Origin: Struthidea cinerea
Lineage: Eukaryota > Chordata > Aves > Passeriformes > Corcoracidae
DNA length: 64,000 bases
Assembly: GCA_013397865.1 (NCBI GenBank)
Contig: VZTI01000938.1
Location: 67,501-131,500, forward strand
Reading direction: 5' to 3'
The position numbers were made by a program, and so were the translations under genes. The notes below the pieces were generated by a model. That model ran no database searches. It had not been told where the DNA came from and worked only from the letters and a program-made list of their open reading frames with translations. The number at the start of each line of letters is the position of its first letter. Positions within the stretch are counted from its first letter, which is position 1. Positions 61,262 to 64,000 of this stretch are shown one piece after another.

Positions 61262-61915
61262 GGATTTCATCTTACAGGCTTAACTTGGAGTTGCCTGCAC
61301 TTGATCGCCTCACGCAGATCACTGATAAAGATGTTAGACAGAACTGGCCCCAAGACAGTCCTGGGGAACACCACTCATGACCACCACCAACTGGATGTCA
61401 TTCCATTCACCGCCACTCTCTGGGCCTGGCCATCCATCCAGTTTTGTTCCCAGCAAACCATGCACCCGTCCACACCATGAGCAGCCAGTTTCTCCAGGAG
61501 AATGCTGTGGACAATGGTGTCAAAGGCTTTACTAAGGCCCAGATATACAACATGCGTGGTGCTTTCCTTCATCCACTGAGTGGGTCACCTTTTCATAGAA
61601 GGCGATCAGGTTTGTCACGCAGGACCTGCCCATGCTGACCAAGCCTGATGACCTGGTTGTCCTGTACATACTGTGTGATGGTGCTCAAGATGATCTCCTC
61701 CACAACCTTCCCTGGCACCGAGGTCAAAATGACAGGTCTGTAGTTCTCCAAACCTTCCCTTCATCCCTTCCTGTAGATGGGCATCACATTTGCTAGTGTT
61801 CCAGTCCGCTGGGACCTCCTTGGGTAACAATGACTATTGGTAAATGATTGACAGAGGCTTGCTAAGCACTTCTGCCAGCTCCCTCAGCACACTTGGGTGG
61901 ATCTCAAGGGAAAGC
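61262..61915 (-). mobile_element. Internal CR1 fragment (N-terminal RT region), minus strand
   Basis: Minus-strand reading gives reverse-transcriptase text, notably LGLSKAFDTIVHSILLEKLA in the frame at 61375-61572. This includes the motif-A SKAFDT of LINE polymerases. The CR1 order continues on both sides (for example tgtagttctccaaaccttcc at 61740 as complement). The fragment stops near 61262, well before the C-terminal RT and 3' UTR would appear, so the normal 3' end is missing. It was cut out of a larger copy by deletion or rearrangement. Frameshifts are present. Confidence 0.92.
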
Positions 61916-63476
61916 AGTTTTCCATTATTCACTGGCAAATGATAAGACGTACAAATTGACATTTCTGTGAGTACTTCTGAAATTTAAAAAATTACTTCAG
62001 TAACTTCTGACAAACATAAATAACAAATACCTTTCAAAACCTATTTTTTGTGAGATTAATCTAATGAAGTGTTTGCTTTAGAGTTGATCTGTATGTTTAT
62101 TCACCTGCTATAAAAACAAAATATTTGCATTCTTAATTCAACACCCCCAAAGTTCAACTTTTAAAATCATTGCATTGTTGCATTTCAAAGATTTTGTTGG
62201 CTACTACTGCCTAGCAAGTGATTTCGGAAAGAATTTTTAGTACTATGTCAGTATACTTTCACCATAATGGTAGTCTTGGTAATTCATGTTTTTTTTTAAA
62301 TTTAAAACTTCCTGAAAAAAAGCCAACAAAACAGCAAAAAAGAACGCAATTAAAATAAATTCCAGATTTCAGTTTCTTGATATTTTAAATTTAAAAGAAT
62401 ATTTATATGGCACTTTAAAGGAAAAATCTAGACATAGATTTTAGCTAATATAATGCAAAAGTTTTCCTGCTTCTAGTGCAGTATTGGAAAGAACTTGGCA
62501 GTTTTCAACTCCCAGCATAAAAGTTCTTGTGTCTAAAGACTGTATACACAATATTTGAGATGCATAACAGATTTAATTTTCACTGTTCAGTCTGACAGAA
62601 GTCTGACTTCAAACATCACTTTATAGAAACAGCAATGAAATTTTATACATTTTTGGCTTTCAACTAACACAATGTAAATAGCAGAATTTTACAAGAAAAG
62701 AAATCAGAAATTATAAGGTAATTTCCTTCTAAAACCTTACAATTAATTATTTTTGAGGAGAGACTCATCTGGGAGTTTACCTAATTATAATCCTTTAAAA
62801 TTCTCCTTGTCAACCTTATTAAAAAGTAGAGCTGATTTCCAGCAGTGAAATGTTCCCTCAGCAATGTCTAAGAGAAAACATTCTAAAGAGTAAAAAATTC
62901 AGAAAATTACTTAGTGATGAAAATTTTATATCAGCCTGAATGTTAAATTTTTATGTCAGCCTGAATCAGTGAAATCACTTTTTTTTATGTAAAAATGGGC
63001 AATTTGCTACAATCAAATATACAATTAAATTGTATGTTGCTTTTTGCTTTAAAGCTTGAATTTAAATTGCTGTTGAGTGATGAAGCAGATGAAGTTGCCA
63101 GTGTTCAGTTGGCCAACTGATAGGTGGTAACTCAATAACTTCTGATTGTATGTTGAGATCAAAAAGTGCATTATTTTGCATTTGTATTATCCAGTGTGGT
63201 TTAATTTAATTCCAAAAATTATCTACTTGCACATTCTGATTTTAGTTCAAGTTTGTATATACAGTGACTGAACACTCTGTGTGCATTTAGTATATGACAC
63301 TGGAAAAAAGTAGAAGGGGAAAATATTCATATTATTTCAATCAAATCAGATTCAATCCTGTTTATTGATTTATTAAAGATTTAACTGTCAAGCAATAACC
63401 TATACATTATTATATGTATCAGCAACACAAGAGATACACCACAGTACTACAATATATTATCACACATGTCCAAATC
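61916..63476. other. AT-rich DNA without recognisable gene
   Basis: It contains a degenerate ~22-bp direct repeat with the core tcagcctgaat at about 62921-62966. Nothing else is recognised. Confidence 0.5.
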
Positions 63477-64000
63477 TCTAAACACCCTGGGCGCCTCCAT
63501 GCTGGCCTGGGAGTATCCACAGGTAAGTCATGCAGCCAGGTCCAGTCAGAGCTCCAAGAGCCACTGGGTCACATCCACCAAGGGCATGACACCCCTGTTG
63601 CTTGTTGTGCTCCCCTTTTTTCCCCACATTACAAGTCTCAGAGCTTCTCTTCTCTTTCTTATTTCTTTTCAAGCTGACTCCTGTGTTTCAAAAATCCCTG
63701 AAGTTCCTTTGTTAGCATTTAATCCGGCTGATGGTCATCTTCCTCTCCAGAATTATCAATCTGTGGTGAATAGTCTGTCTGTCCCACTCACCCATCCTGT
63801 TACTCTTACTTTCCTGCCTTTTTCAGTTGCTGTTATCCCTGCATTTTGCCAAGGTTGGGCCATGCAGGCAACCCCAGTAACATGCTGTGTCCCCCAGATG
63901 GCAAATTTCTTGAACAGCCCACATGAAACAGATCAGTTTTCAGCTAAAATTGAAAGAATTTGCTGTGATTGCTATTTACACATTGAGGCTGTAATGGTAA
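63477..64000. other. GC-richer unclassified segment cut by window end
   Basis: Composition shifts abruptly from AT-rich to mixed GC at 63477 (caccctgggcgcctccatgc) and stays higher to the window end. Text such as ccactgggtcacatccacca and gtgtcccccagatggcaa looks like part of an interspersed element or retroviral sequence, but I cannot place it in a family, and both strands give only short frames (63414-63677 +, 63478-63672 -). Confidence 0.35.

Noticed and set aside
1..64000. CRISPR array, operons, bacterial promoters or terminators
   Set aside because: The sequence is vertebrate nuclear DNA with CR1 and LTR elements; no regularly spaced repeats or bacterial gene organisation is present.

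Overview
This window looks like a piece of a bird nuclear genome. The evidence is repeat content: at least ten fragments of CR1 LINEs, several ending in the avian CR1 3' signature of ATTCTATG/ATTCTGTG octamers, and two copies resembling avian endogenous-retrovirus LTRs. One of those LTRs is sharply delimited by a 5-bp target duplication and resembles the common avian ERVL type. Bulk DNA is AT-rich, and open frames are short and scattered, as expected of intergenic or intronic vertebrate DNA. I found no intact multi-exon protein gene, no CpG-island promoter, and no tRNA, rRNA or microRNA gene that I can name.

Layout. 1-9.8 kb: AT-rich single-copy DNA with three minus-strand CR1 pieces and a ~370-bp imperfect palindrome (5952-6322). 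10.6-11.2 kb: a GC-rich, CpG-containing LTR-like insert between imperfect 18-bp direct repeats. 11.9-13.9 kb: a minus-strand internal CR1 fragment (endonuclease/linker part of ORF2) split by a 628-bp solo LTR. 15.8-22.2 kb: two plus-strand CR1 copies on either side of an ERVL-type solo LTR. 22.2-52.0 kb: almost 30 kb in which I recognise no CR1 or LTR. This stretch holds a 50-bp tandem duplication inside a nearly open minus-strand frame (~28 kb) and a decayed multi-exon coiled-coil gene on the minus strand (~40.1-48.0 kb). 52.0-64.0 kb: four more CR1 copies, including one with a 250-codon reverse-transcriptase ORF, then a GC-richer unclassified segment running off the window end.

The most informative item is the coiled-coil pseudogene. 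Exon-like blocks are bounded by good acceptor and donor dinucleotides, and the core blocks agree in splice phase, yet they carry two in-frame TAG codons and several frameshifts. Introns are kept, so it is an unprocessed (unitary or duplicated) pseudogene rather than a retrocopy. I could not assign it to a named gene. No genes here can be said to work together: the sequence is a repeat-seeded gene desert with one dead gene.
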